Shown: piece by piece, positions 1 to 6,213 of the stretch | Position numbering within the stretch: position 1 is the stretch's first letter | How the letters are laid out: each line of letters begins with the position of its first letter | Assembly (NCBI GenBank): GCA_902525295.1 | Contig: CABZGR010000007.1 | Location: 1 to 34,750 of the forward strand | From: an uncultured Pelagibacteraceae bacterium | Lineage (GTDB): Bacteria > Pseudomonadota > Alphaproteobacteria > Pelagibacterales > Pelagibacteraceae | DNA: 34,750 bases | Direction: 5' to 3' | Made by a program: the position numbers and the translations under genes | Notes under the pieces: model-generated | The model's input: the letters and a program-made list of their open reading frames with translations, nothing else | Told to the model about the DNA's origin: nothing | The model's database searches: none

Positions 1-1
1 T

Positions 2-376
2 AACAAGGAATTGGTTGGGAATTTACCTTTTTTGTTAAAAAGATCTGGTCATCTATTGTCTAAAATGCGTTTTGTTTCAGCACAATTAGATGGATATATT
101 ACAAATGATGTTTGGTTAAAAAATGCAAGACATGCAAATCTAATGGCAAAAAAATTAAGTGATGGTTTAGTTTCTAGCAATCAAGTGAAACTTGAATATC
201 CAACAGAAGCAAACGAAGTTTTTGTGAAACTCCCAAAAAAAATGGTCGAACATCTCAATTCAGAAGAGTATATGATGAGTAAAGATGAATTGACTGGTAA
301 AACAGTTAGATTAGTCACTGCTTGGAATACTAAAGATAGCGAAGTGGATGAGTTTTTGAATACTATTTTCAATTAA
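2..376 (+). CDS. Low-specificity L-threonine aldolase, C-terminal part (5' end outside window)
   Basis: This is the C-terminal ~124 residues of a PLP-dependent beta-eliminating lyase of the threonine aldolase family, which cleaves L-threonine or L-allo-threonine to glycine and acetaldehyde. The frame is open from base 2, so the TTG start in the ORF track at 11 is an artefact of the window edge. The stretch with KMRFVSAQLDGY and the C-terminal small-domain motif TVRLVTAWNT fit the family. The PLP-binding lysine lies upstream of the window, so catalytic competence cannot be judged. In SAR11, glycine is a key nutrient, and threonine cleavage is one possible source (inference). The gene ends about 40 bp before two tiny ORFs on the same strand. 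Confidence 0.82.
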   Translation, partial: NKELVGNLPFLLKRSGHLLSKMRFVSAQLDGYITNDVWLKNARHANLMAKKLSDGLVSSNQVKLEYPTEANEVFVKLPKKMVEHLNSEEYMMSKDELTGKTVRLVTAWNTKDSEVDEFLNTIFN

Positions 377-417
377 ATTTACTTGAAATTAAACCCTTCA
401 AATTATAAAAGAAACTA

Positions 418-477
418 ATGGAAGCTGTAGCACTATTAGTAATAATAATATTATTTGCGACTGGAAGCTTTAATTAA
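418..477 (+). CDS. Putative 19-aa microprotein, copy 1 of a tandem pair
   Basis: An ATG opens a 19-codon frame beginning MEAVALLVIIILF and ending at TAA. It is too short for the ORF track. The peptide is almost entirely hydrophobic, like a single short membrane helix. Its first 24 coding bases match the next ORF (488) at 20 of 24 positions, and the two leaders also align (AATTATAAAAGAAACTA against AATTAAAAGGAGAAAT), giving a repeat period of 70 bp. The ribosome site is weaker here than in copy 2. It may be a real small membrane protein, a decaying duplicate, or chance. No function can be assigned. Confidence 0.35.
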   Translation: MEAVALLVIIILFATGSFN

Positions 478-487
478 AAGGAGAAAT

Positions 488-547
488 ATGGAAGTTGTAG
501 CTGTATTAGTTCTAGCTTATTTAGCATATAAACAATTTTTAGACTAA
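488..547 (+). CDS. Putative 19-aa membrane microprotein with strong ribosome binding site, copy 2
   Basis: A 19-codon ATG frame beginning MEVVAVLVLAYLAYK and ending FLD. It is preceded by AAGGAG (478-483) four bases from the ATG, one of the best Shine-Dalgarno sites in a window where most genes have none. The peptide is a short hydrophobic helix followed by a basic/polar tail, compatible with one membrane-spanning or peripheral helix. A stem-loop begins inside its last codons (543-561). The strong ribosome site, near-identical start to copy 1 and downstream hairpin argue that it is translated, but this is inference. I do not recognise the family. Confidence 0.5.
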   Translation: MEVVAVLVLAYLAYKQFLD

Positions 548-574
548 TTTTATTAATTAGTTTGGATTTTTTTT
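543..574 (+). terminator. Stem-loop with T-tract between convergent genes
   Basis: ACTAATT (543-549) pairs perfectly with AATTAGT (555-561) around a 5-nt loop, followed after TTGGA by eight T residues (567-574). The hairpin contains the stop codons of the plus-strand microprotein ORF and of the minus-strand 75-aa gene. It plausibly ends plus-strand transcription. The stem is all A/T except one C-G pair, so it is weak. Confidence 0.45.
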
Positions 575-784
575 AATATCTTCGATAAAATTTAATACTT
601 CATTAAATTTATCGTCTCCGATATCTTTGTAACTAGCATTAAATTTATTTTTTACACATATTGCTACATGCGCGTATGGATTTCTTCCTTTTGGATGATT
701 TGGGTGATTAGGTAATTGACCATCCAAATAATCGCCAGCTTCCTGTATCATTTTCCAAAGTTTACGGGCATTTTCTGGCGACAT
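557..784 (-). CDS. Hypothetical 75-aa protein, weakly resembling the C-terminal end of phage antirepressor (ORF6C-type) proteins
   Basis: Small soluble protein beginning MSPENARKLWKMIQEAG, with a central NHPNHPKGRNPY segment. The C-terminal half has the pattern HVAICVKNKF, then SYKDI, then FNEVLNFIEDI. This resembles the motif (hydrophobic-xx-KF-xx-YK-I-xxxxF-xxxL-F) I associate with C-terminal domains of phage antirepressor/Rha-ORF6C proteins. That resemblance is by eye and uncertain. There is no signal peptide or membrane segment. A sigma70-like promoter lies about 50 bp upstream (832-859). The gene sits between a convergent microprotein ORF and the MBL-fold gene, so it is probably its own transcription unit. 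Function unknown. Confidence 0.65.
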   Translation of the reverse strand: MSPENARKLWKMIQEAGDYLDGQLPNHPNHPKGRNPYAHVAICVKNKFNASYKDIGDDKFNEVLNFIEDIKKNPN

Positions 785-831
785 ACATACTAAATCTTTG
801 CTTTATCTAAAAAAGTTCTTGTTATAGTTCT

Positions 832-859
832 AGTATACTACAAAATCCTATATTACCAA
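832..859 (-). promoter_or_regulatory. Probable sigma70-type promoter of the 75-aa gene
   Basis: On the minus strand, TTGGTA (4 of 6 to consensus -35) and TATACT (5 of 6 to -10) are separated by 16 bp. The -10 is about 47 bp upstream of the ATG at 784. The -10 falls inside the 10-bp palindrome TAGTATACTA. Such boxes also arise by chance in AT-rich DNA. Confidence 0.35.
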
Positions 860-949
860 ATATTGAACTGGGAGTCTAATTACTTAAAATACTATTTATT
901 TTAGATTTTCGTTTTTAATATTTTTTACTTTTTTTGATATTATCAAACA

Positions 950-2317
950 TCAGTCTTGTGTTGGGTTTACATCCCATGACTTTTTAGAAAAACTGTGAAA
1001 AAGTTTACCAACGATAATTCTAAAAGTTGTGACTGGGTTATTTAGTCCGTAACCCATTTTCATATATTCTTGTGGTGAAAAATGCCTCGAAAAAATTTTC
1101 ACCCCATTGTGAGAAATTTGTCTAAATTTCCCGTTAACAAGAGTTGTATTAGCTCCGTATTCATTTTTGAGAGTGAATCTAAGCGTCGCAGCTGAAAGTG
1201 AAATATCAGCATCCGCATTACATCCATCTTTAACCTTCAATCCTTCACGATAGCTTAAAGTTAAATTCACATCGAGGTCATGTAAGTAAAATTCTATCGG
1301 ATTTATAAATTTTAATCTTTCTAGAAACTGTGGCCCTATTAAAAAGTGCTTGAATATTTTCTGTCTAAACAAGTCATAGGTTTCTTTAATTTCTTTCAAC
1401 GAAACTATATTTTTATTCTTGGAGTGTGGCTTTATGTCATTGAATAAGTTAACCCAATGTTTTATATTGTGGTCTCTGTCTGCCACTTCTTGATTTAATG
1501 GTTTCTTTAAATCTAAAATATCCCAAGGTTTAAGAACCAACAAATTGCTGGTAATTTTTTCTCTTTCAAATAGAGTAGCCACATCATTTGGAGTATTTTG
1601 GGAGTCGTTGGTATGAAAGTTTTCTTGGTCGCTAAAATACACAAAAGATGCAAATGGAATAACTGCTTTTGGCTTAAACCTTTTCACTTGAAATGATATT
1701 CTCTTAAGTTTTTCTCGTGCTGAACTTTTGCGCATTTGAACTTCACTTGGATTACCCATCCAATTTGCATAACCAAATTGAGTAAGGAGTAAGTCGATAT
1801 TGTTGGTATATTTTTTGTAGCTTTTAGTAACTCGCTTTGTCGCTATTTCATCATCCACAACACAATCGTTAATGTTTAGTATGGAAAAGTTGTTGATCAT
1901 CGTTAGACTATAAGAATCTCCACCTAAATATGGAAACGTTACAATGGATAATTCAGAGTCTAGAATTTGTGGTTTATCGTTACATTCACTAACAGTAAAA
2001 CCCATTTTTCTTATAAATTGCGCAACACGCCCATCTAATGTTTTCTGAAAGATAAATTTAACTTCTGGTTGACTTTCTTTCAGAGCATTTATGAATGGCA
2101 CTGAAAAATGATCTGAATGCTCATGAGACAGCCATATATATTTTGCTTTATTAATTTCTGCTAAATATTTTATCAGCGTTTTATTATTTATAGATTTGTC
2201 CAATAAAGACCAACCATTATCAAATGCACCACCTTCTACCCATGGGTCAACAATTAGTAAAGACTTTTCAGATTCTACTAAATAACAAGCATGATTTATA
2301 AATGTAAGATTAGCCAT
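950..2317 (-). CDS. MBL-fold metallo-hydrolase with CMP-Neu5Ac-hydroxylase-like C-terminal region
   Basis: A 455-aa protein of the metallo-beta-lactamase superfamily. The di-metal signature HEHSDH is at residues 65-70, after an N-terminal strand with FINHACYLVE and a conserved IVDPW. The UlaG-like fold is followed by a ~150-residue C-terminal region ending in a beta-rich, SCP2-like part (TLRFTLKNEYGAN). This arrangement resembles the CMP-N-acetylneuraminate monooxygenase/UlaG-like group without the Rieske domain, a family often found in surface-polysaccharide loci (inference). It starts at ATG after TAGGAGA. Two sampled 60-base lines each hold 22 G/C (about 37%), against 12-13 in lptD lines, which suggests acquisition or different constraint. 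The substrate is unknown. It lies 31 bp downstream of sodB and may be read through from it. Confidence 0.75.
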   Translation of the reverse strand: MANLTFINHACYLVESEKSLLIVDPWVEGGAFDNGWSLLDKSINNKTLIKYLAEINKAKYIWLSHEHSDHFSVPFINALKESQPEVKFIFQKTLDGRVAQFIRKMGFTVSECNDKPQILDSELSIVTFPYLGGDSYSLTMINNFSILNINDCVVDDEIATKRVTKSYKKYTNNIDLLLTQFGYANWMGNPSEVQMRKSSAREKLKRISFQVKRFKPKAVIPFASFVYFSDQENFHTNDSQNTPNDVATLFEREKITSNLLVLKPWDILDLKKPLNQEVADRDHNIKHWVNLFNDIKPHSKNKNIVSLKEIKETYDLFRQKIFKHFLIGPQFLERLKFINPIEFYLHDLDVNLTLSYREGLKVKDGCNADADISLSAATLRFTLKNEYGANTTLVNGKFRQISHNGVKIFSRHFSPQEYMKMGYGLNNPVTTFRIIVGKLFHSFSKKSWDVNPTQD

Positions 2318-2348
2318 TTCTCCTATCTATCTTAAGTCAAAACACTCT

Positions 2349-2963
2349 CTAGTATAAAAGTTCATAATATTTAATTAATAGAGATTCAACAAATTCCCAA
2401 TCTATAAGATTATCAACAAATTTATCTAAATATTCAGGTCTTCTATTTCGATAATCAATGTAATATGAATGTTCCCAGACATCGCAACCAAGTATTGGTT
2501 TTAAATTATCTATTAAAGGATTAGCTGCATTAGCTGTTTTTGTAACAACTAATTTATGATCATTTAAAGATAACCAACACCAACCTGATCCAAATTGAGT
2601 TATACCTGCTTGTTTGAATTCATCTTTGAATTTTTCAACACTTCCAAAATCTTCAATAATTTTTTTCTCAAGTTTTGACGGAATATTCCCACCACCTTTT
2701 GGCTTCATGCACTTCCAAAAAAGATTATGGTTCCAATGCTGGCTTGCATTATTAAATATTCCAGCTTTTGAGTTATCTTTTGAGCTTTTAACAATTATAT
2801 CTTCCAATGACATTTCAGCCATGTCCGTATCTTTTATAAAATTGTTAAGATTTGTTATGTAGGTTTGATGATGTTTTCCATGATGTAATTCTAATGTTTC
2901 TTGTGACATTATTGGAGACAAAGCCTCATTAGAATAATCTAGTTTTGGTAATTCAAATGTCAT
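2349..2963 (-). CDS. sodB: Iron superoxide dismutase
   Basis: A 204-aa Fe/Mn-family superoxide dismutase, which converts superoxide to oxygen and hydrogen peroxide in the cytoplasm. Metal ligands are visible at H27, H79, D161 and H165 (DVWEHSYY). Gln75 in the NNASQHW segment is placed as in Fe-type enzymes, where Mn enzymes carry the equivalent Gln further downstream. The length is normal. The start is MTFELPKLDY, aligned with the conserved N-terminus. Upstream, TATTAT/TATAAA lies just before the ATG and a 14-bp palindrome (2995-3008) sits near the expected -35 region. Neighbours include msrB, consistent with an oxidative-stress group. Confidence 0.95.
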   Translation of the reverse strand: MTFELPKLDYSNEALSPIMSQETLELHHGKHHQTYITNLNNFIKDTDMAEMSLEDIIVKSSKDNSKAGIFNNASQHWNHNLFWKCMKPKGGGNIPSKLEKKIIEDFGSVEKFKDEFKQAGITQFGSGWCWLSLNDHKLVVTKTANAANPLIDNLKPILGCDVWEHSYYIDYRNRRPEYLDKFVDNLIDWEFVESLLIKYYELLY

Positions 2964-2994
2964 AGTTATTTTTTATAATATTTTCTTGTAAATA

Positions 2995-3008
2995 AACTTA
3001 ATTAAGTT
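2995..3008. promoter_or_regulatory. 14-bp perfect palindrome upstream of sodB
   Basis: AACTTAATTAAGTT is a perfect inverted repeat 32 bp upstream of the sodB ATG, close to where the -35 region of a promoter using the nearby TATTAT box would be. It could be an operator for a dimeric regulator. It could also be a weak 3' hairpin for the upstream 61-aa gene (five-bp stem, AATT loop). AT-rich palindromes of this size do occur by chance. Confidence 0.3.
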
Positions 3009-3027
3009 GACGCAATTAAATACAAAA

Positions 3028-3213
3028 TTAGTTTTCTAAAGCGTTTTCTTCTCTCATAAGAATAGGTCGACCATCTTGAGCAGTGTTTAAAGGTATAATT
3101 TTACCATTGTATCTTGCGCATAACGTAGGTGCACTTCTCACTTGTTCTCCCAAATTTACTTCTAAATCTGCTATAACTAATTCAACCCCTTTCAATATAC
3201 TCAATATCTTCAT
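3028..3213 (-). CDS. Hypothetical 61-aa protein downstream of msrB, possibly a minimal thioredoxin-fold fragment
   Basis: Begins MKILSILKGVELVIADLEVN, then VRSAPTLCARYNG and a C-terminal DGRPILMREE. The start is fixed by the ribosome site GGAGG (3218-3222) five bases ahead of the ATG. The alternation of a hydrophobic strand ending in D, followed by a SAPTL segment and a YNGK turn, recalls the second half of thioredoxin-like folds, where a cis-Pro follows a strand. There is no CxxC, and the protein is too short for a whole thioredoxin domain. It starts 12 nt after the msrB stop, so it is co-transcribed with msrB and sits upstream of sodB. A redox role is inferred from context only. Confidence 0.7.
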   Translation of the reverse strand: MKILSILKGVELVIADLEVNLGEQVRSAPTLCARYNGKIIPLNTAQDGRPILMREENALEN

Positions 3214-3225
3214 TATTCCTCCGTT

Positions 3226-3684
3226 TTATGATGATGGCTTAAATATTAAACACAAGCCGTTATTACAATATCTCTTTCCTGTCGATCCAGGACCGTCTTC
3301 AAAGACATGTCCGTGATGAGCACCACATTTTGCACAATGGTATTCAATTCTTTTCATGCCAAAGCTGTAATCAACCTTAGTTTTAAAAGCTCCAGGAAGC
3401 GCCTCTGTAAATGATGGCCAACCAGTTCCACTATCAAATTTCGAGCTAGACTTAAATAGTTTAGCTCCACAATTTGCACAGTGATAAAAACCTTCTCTTT
3501 TCTCATAATTAAGAGGGCTTGAGAATGGTCGTTCGGTTGCTTCCTCAAACATTATTTTTTTTTGGGCTTCTGTTAAATTTTGATTAATTATTTTTTTGGT
3601 TTCAGCTAATGAAATTTTGTATGGAAAAATACTGTATAATAATGATCCAAATATAGATAATTTTATAAATTTTCTTTTGTTCAT
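3226..3684 (-). CDS. msrB: Peptide-methionine (R)-S-oxide reductase, exported form
   Basis: A 152-aa MsrB, which reduces the R-epimer of methionine sulfoxide in oxidised proteins. Two zinc-binding CxxC pairs are present (CANC and CAKC). The conserved GTGWPSF, HCAKCGAHHGHVF and the catalytic segment RYCNNGLCL with the nucleophilic Cys are all visible. The first ~28 residues (MNKRKFIKLSIFGSLLYSIF...SLAE) form a basic, hydrophobic signal peptide, so the enzyme is predicted to act in the periplasm. The export signal resembles a lipid-free Sec or Tat-like leader, but no twin arginine is present. Followed by the 61-aa gene in the same unit. Confidence 0.93.
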   Translation of the reverse strand: MNKRKFIKLSIFGSLLYSIFPYKISLAETKKIINQNLTEAQKKIMFEEATERPFSSPLNYEKREGFYHCANCGAKLFKSSSKFDSGTGWPSFTEALPGAFKTKVDYSFGMKRIEYHCAKCGAHHGHVFEDGPGSTGKRYCNNGLCLIFKPSS

Positions 3685-3747
3685 AACTTTCTTAATAGAT
3701 CAATATTACTTTATTTGAATGAGATATTTTGACAGTTTCGATTTTAA

Positions 3748-3780
3748 ATTGGTAGCTCCATAATTAATGAAGCTACCAGT
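3748..3780 (-). terminator. Hairpin terminator after the GYD-domain gene
   Basis: GGTAGCT (3751-3757) pairs with AGCTACC (3771-3777), extended outward by T-A and inward by a further 3-bp CAT/ATG stem after one mismatch. It lies 4-5 bases beyond the end of the GYD gene (stop at 3785). In the minus direction it is followed by AATTTAAAA, so the U-tract is poor. It is the strongest GC-containing hairpin I noticed in the window. Confidence 0.55.
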
Positions 3781-3784
3781 TATA

Positions 3785-4108
3785 TTATTGTCCAGGAGCT
3801 TTATAGCCACTTGATACTTTTGTTGCATGATTTGCAATTTCATTCATTGGTGTTTCCTCACAAATGGCGATATTTTTAAGTGCACCACTTCCCTCAGTAG
3901 CCATTTTTATAGCAGCCATTTGCTCAAATGTGCCATGAGTTTCAACTATAAAGTCATAGGGTCCTCTTAAATATGTGTAAGATTTCATTTCAGCACCAAC
4001 ACTTTCAGAACACTTTCTAGCAACCTCAGATCTATCTGATCCTGGATCTTTTAAAAAGCCTGCGAATGCTTTCTCTGTAAAATTTCCCATTAAAAAAAAT
4101 TTAGCCAT
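3785..4108 (-). CDS. GYD-domain protein
   Basis: A 107-aa single-domain protein. The order MAKFFLMGNFTEKAF, then SVGAEMKSYTYLRGPYDFIVE and later AIKMATEGSGALKNI matches the GYD family, small ferredoxin-like alpha-beta proteins, named for the conserved Gly-Tyr-Asp; here the equivalent is RGPYDF. No enzyme activity is established for the family. The gene stands alone, with an extended -10 promoter (4128-4136), a full AAGGAGGT ribosome site (4113-4120) and a 3' hairpin. These are the best expression signals in the window and suggest an abundant protein. No signal peptide is seen. Confidence 0.85.
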   Translation of the reverse strand: MAKFFLMGNFTEKAFAGFLKDPGSDRSEVARKCSESVGAEMKSYTYLRGPYDFIVETHGTFEQMAAIKMATEGSGALKNIAICEETPMNEIANHATKVSSGYKAPGQ

Positions 4109-4112
4109 AGAT

Positions 4113-4136
4113 ACCTCCTTGAAATGTATTATAGCA
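4113..4136 (-). promoter_or_regulatory. Extended -10 promoter and perfect Shine-Dalgarno of the GYD gene
   Basis: On the minus strand the order is TG-C-TATAAT (extended -10, 4128-4136), ~7 bases, AAGGAGGT (4113-4120), four bases, ATG. The predicted transcript start near 4121 would put the ribosome site at the very 5' end of a leader of about 12 nt. No good -35 box is visible, which is normal for extended -10 promoters. Confidence 0.6.
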
Positions 4137-4178
4137 CTTAAATAATTTTTTTTAATATTTTATTACTTTATAAAAAAT

Positions 4179-4835
4179 TTATTCTCGTCCAATTTGTAAT
4201 AATTGAGGTGGTTCAAATACTCCACTTTGTATTTCGCTGTTTGATATATTTATCATGGATTTGGCAACTATTTCTGCATTTATCGATTTATATTTTTTTA
4301 GATCTCCAACTAAAATTGGCGATATACATTTCATGGCGAAAATACCTATTTTTTCTCCCAATCTTTCCTCTATTCTTTTTCCAATTAAAAATGAAGGTCT
4401 AATTACAATAAATTTTTTAAAGTTTAGTTTTCTTAATTCTTCTTCAGCCATACCTTTATTTTTTAAATACAAATTTGTTTTTTTTGAACTGGCACCCAAT
4501 GAAGAAATATAAGTAAAATTTTGTACACTATTATCGCTACAAATTTTTCCAATTGTTACAGGTAAATTGTATTCGGTGTTTATATAATCTTGTTTGTTAG
4601 GTGTTTTTTTTCTTGTAGTTCCAATGCAAAAAAAACAATCATCGCCTTTTATTTCTGATTTAATATTTTCTAATTTTGTAAAATCTGTTTGAATAACTTC
4701 TATTTTGGGATCAATTTTTGAAGTAGAAGATCTTACAAAAACCTTAATTTTTTTATATTTTTGATCATTAGTTAACAGTTTAAGTAATATTCCACCAATT
4801 AATCCAGTTGATCCGAATATTAATGCTGTTTTCAT
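4179..4835 (-). CDS. NAD(P)-binding Rossmann protein, atypical SDR of the TIP30/HTATIP2-like group
   Basis: A 218-aa protein beginning MKTALIFGSTGLIGG, a glycine-rich dinucleotide-binding loop. After it come DCFFCIGTTRKK and a YISSLGAS strand, typical of atypical short-chain dehydrogenases related to TIP30. RPSFLIG near residue 150 is the usual extended-SDR strand. The canonical YxxxK catalytic pair is not clear, so it may bind a cofactor without classical dehydrogenase activity. It follows the MFS transporter by 15 bp and is likely co-transcribed with it. The substrate is unknown. Confidence 0.78.
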   Translation of the reverse strand: MKTALIFGSTGLIGGILLKLLTNDQKYKKIKVFVRSSTSKIDPKIEVIQTDFTKLENIKSEIKGDDCFFCIGTTRKKTPNKQDYINTEYNLPVTIGKICSDNSVQNFTYISSLGASSKKTNLYLKNKGMAEEELRKLNFKKFIVIRPSFLIGKRIEERLGEKIGIFAMKCISPILVGDLKKYKSINAEIVAKSMINISNSEIQSGVFEPPQLLQIGRE

Positions 4836-4850
4836 AATTTTGAACTTACA

Positions 4851-6143
4851 CTAAATTTTCTTAAATTCGTTCAAATTATTTGGTTCATCTATTGGTTCAG
4901 TTGAAGGATTAAGTTCTATACCGGCTGGAGTAATTGTTTGAGGCATAGGTGCAAATTGTGAATCTGGGTTATCTCCAGATTCTCTAATTTGCATTCTATA
5001 TATTCCAAATAAACCAATAAATGAATGAAATATAATTAAAAAAATAAAAAATCCATTTTCTCCTAAAAATTCCATAAATAATGAGCACATAAAAGGACCG
5101 CAAATTGCACCAAGACCAAAAACAAATTGTAATCCTGCTCCTGCTGCTACAAATTTTTCTTTTGGTATAAAATCATTTGTGTGTGCAAAAATTAATGCAA
5201 ACATTGGTAGACTACAAAAAGAAAAACACATTATACAGATATAAAAAAATAATTTTGATGTAGCTAAACCTGCAGGCATATACATTTGACCCGAAGAAAT
5301 AATCGCCAAAAAACAAAATAAAGCTGCTCCAAATGTTGTATAAATAATTACAATTCTTCTATCCAAAACATCTGATAATTTTCCAATTGGCCATTGAGAT
5401 ATAGCTCCAGATATCGCAAATAAAAATGTTACTATTGAAACTTCTAAAATACTAAAATTCATCGATGTAGCATAAACTGCAATCAATGAAAAAACAGCAG
5501 AATGTGATATTCCAATTAAAAACGAACTTACAACACCAAATGGTGATGATTTATAAACTTCCTTGAGTTTCATACCTGATATTTTTTTAAAGTTTGGAGC
5601 CTTTCTTTTTGTTAATAATATTGGAACAAGAGACAATGACATAAATAAAGATATCAATATAAAAGGTTGAAAGTTTTCTGGTTTACTAAAGTTTATGAAA
5701 AACATTCCAATCGCCATAGAGGCATACATAACAATCATATAGATTGATAAAACACTACCTCTGTTTTTATTTGTAGATCTATCATTTAACCAGCTTTCAG
5801 CAATTGTATAAAGGCAAACCATGCTAAATCCAGAAATCATTCTAAGCACGAACCATGAAATAGGATTTACAAAAATAGAGTGTAACAAGACCACAATTGA
5901 AGTGACAGAAGCAAAAGCCGCGAATACTCTAATATGTCCAACTCTATGAATTAATGATTGTATAATTTTTGCTCCAATAAAATATCCAACAAAATATCCA
6001 GAAAATAAAAAACCTGTCGATGATAGACCAAAATTTTCTTTAACTGCTCTAACACCTAAAAGAGTACCTTGAAAACCATGAGCGAGCATTATAAATGCCA
6101 TACCCATAAAGAGAGCCCAAGAGTTTTTTATAATTTTGTTCAT
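4851..6143 (-). CDS. MFS transporter, YcaD/UMF2-like
   Basis: A 430-aa integral membrane protein with about 12 hydrophobic segments arranged as two six-helix halves. The first helix contains GMAFIMLAHGFQGTLLGVR, and the loop after helix 2 holds the MFS-type HRVGHIRVF. The LSDVLDRR sequence at the start of the second half is the repeat of the MFS motif A. A ~40-residue polar C-terminal tail (MPQTITPAGIELNPS) resembles that of YcaD-like alphaproteobacterial permeases. The substrate cannot be predicted. A promoter candidate precedes it (6172-6199), so it probably heads a unit with the TIP30-like gene. Confidence 0.85.
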   Translation of the reverse strand: MNKIIKNSWALFMGMAFIMLAHGFQGTLLGVRAVKENFGLSSTGFLFSGYFVGYFIGAKIIQSLIHRVGHIRVFAAFASVTSIVVLLHSIFVNPISWFVLRMISGFSMVCLYTIAESWLNDRSTNKNRGSVLSIYMIVMYASMAIGMFFINFSKPENFQPFILISLFMSLSLVPILLTKRKAPNFKKISGMKLKEVYKSSPFGVVSSFLIGISHSAVFSLIAVYATSMNFSILEVSIVTFLFAISGAISQWPIGKLSDVLDRRIVIIYTTFGAALFCFLAIISSGQMYMPAGLATSKLFFYICIMCFSFCSLPMFALIFAHTNDFIPKEKFVAAGAGLQFVFGLGAICGPFMCSLFMEFLGENGFFIFLIIFHSFIGLFGIYRMQIRESGDNPDSQFAPMPQTITPAGIELNPSTEPIDEPNNLNEFKKI

Positions 6144-6171
6144 AAAATTAGCGGTGTTTATGGGCGATCTA

Positions 6172-6199
6172 ATTTTAAATCAAGACAAATTTGTGACAA
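6172..6199 (-). promoter_or_regulatory. Probable sigma70-type promoter of the MFS gene
   Basis: TTGTCA (5 of 6 to consensus) and TAAAAT (5 of 6) are separated by 16 bp on the minus strand in the 70-bp gap between the EamA gene and the MFS gene. The predicted leader is about 20 nt. An ACAAATTTGT palindrome overlaps the spacer. Confidence 0.45.
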
Positions 6200-6213
6200 A
6201 AAGAAAAATAATT

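Noticed and set aside
933-947. TTTGAT-ATT-ATCAAA inverted repeat beyond the MBL gene end
   Set aside because: In the minus (MBL) direction it is followed by A-rich rather than U-rich sequence, so it is a poor terminator; the T-run lies on the wrong side.
785-949. Possible small RNA gene in the longest gap
   Set aside because: Apart from a promoter candidate for the 75-aa gene the sequence is plain AT-rich; no stable GC-containing stems seen.
3354-3548. 64-aa ORF in another frame inside msrB
   Set aside because: Shadow of the msrB reading frame; no ribosome site and no recognisable motif.
6144-6213. Possible riboswitch or small RNA in the EamA-MFS gap
   Set aside because: Only 70 bp, with a short ACAAATTTGT palindrome and promoter-like boxes; no structured aptamer pattern that I recognise.
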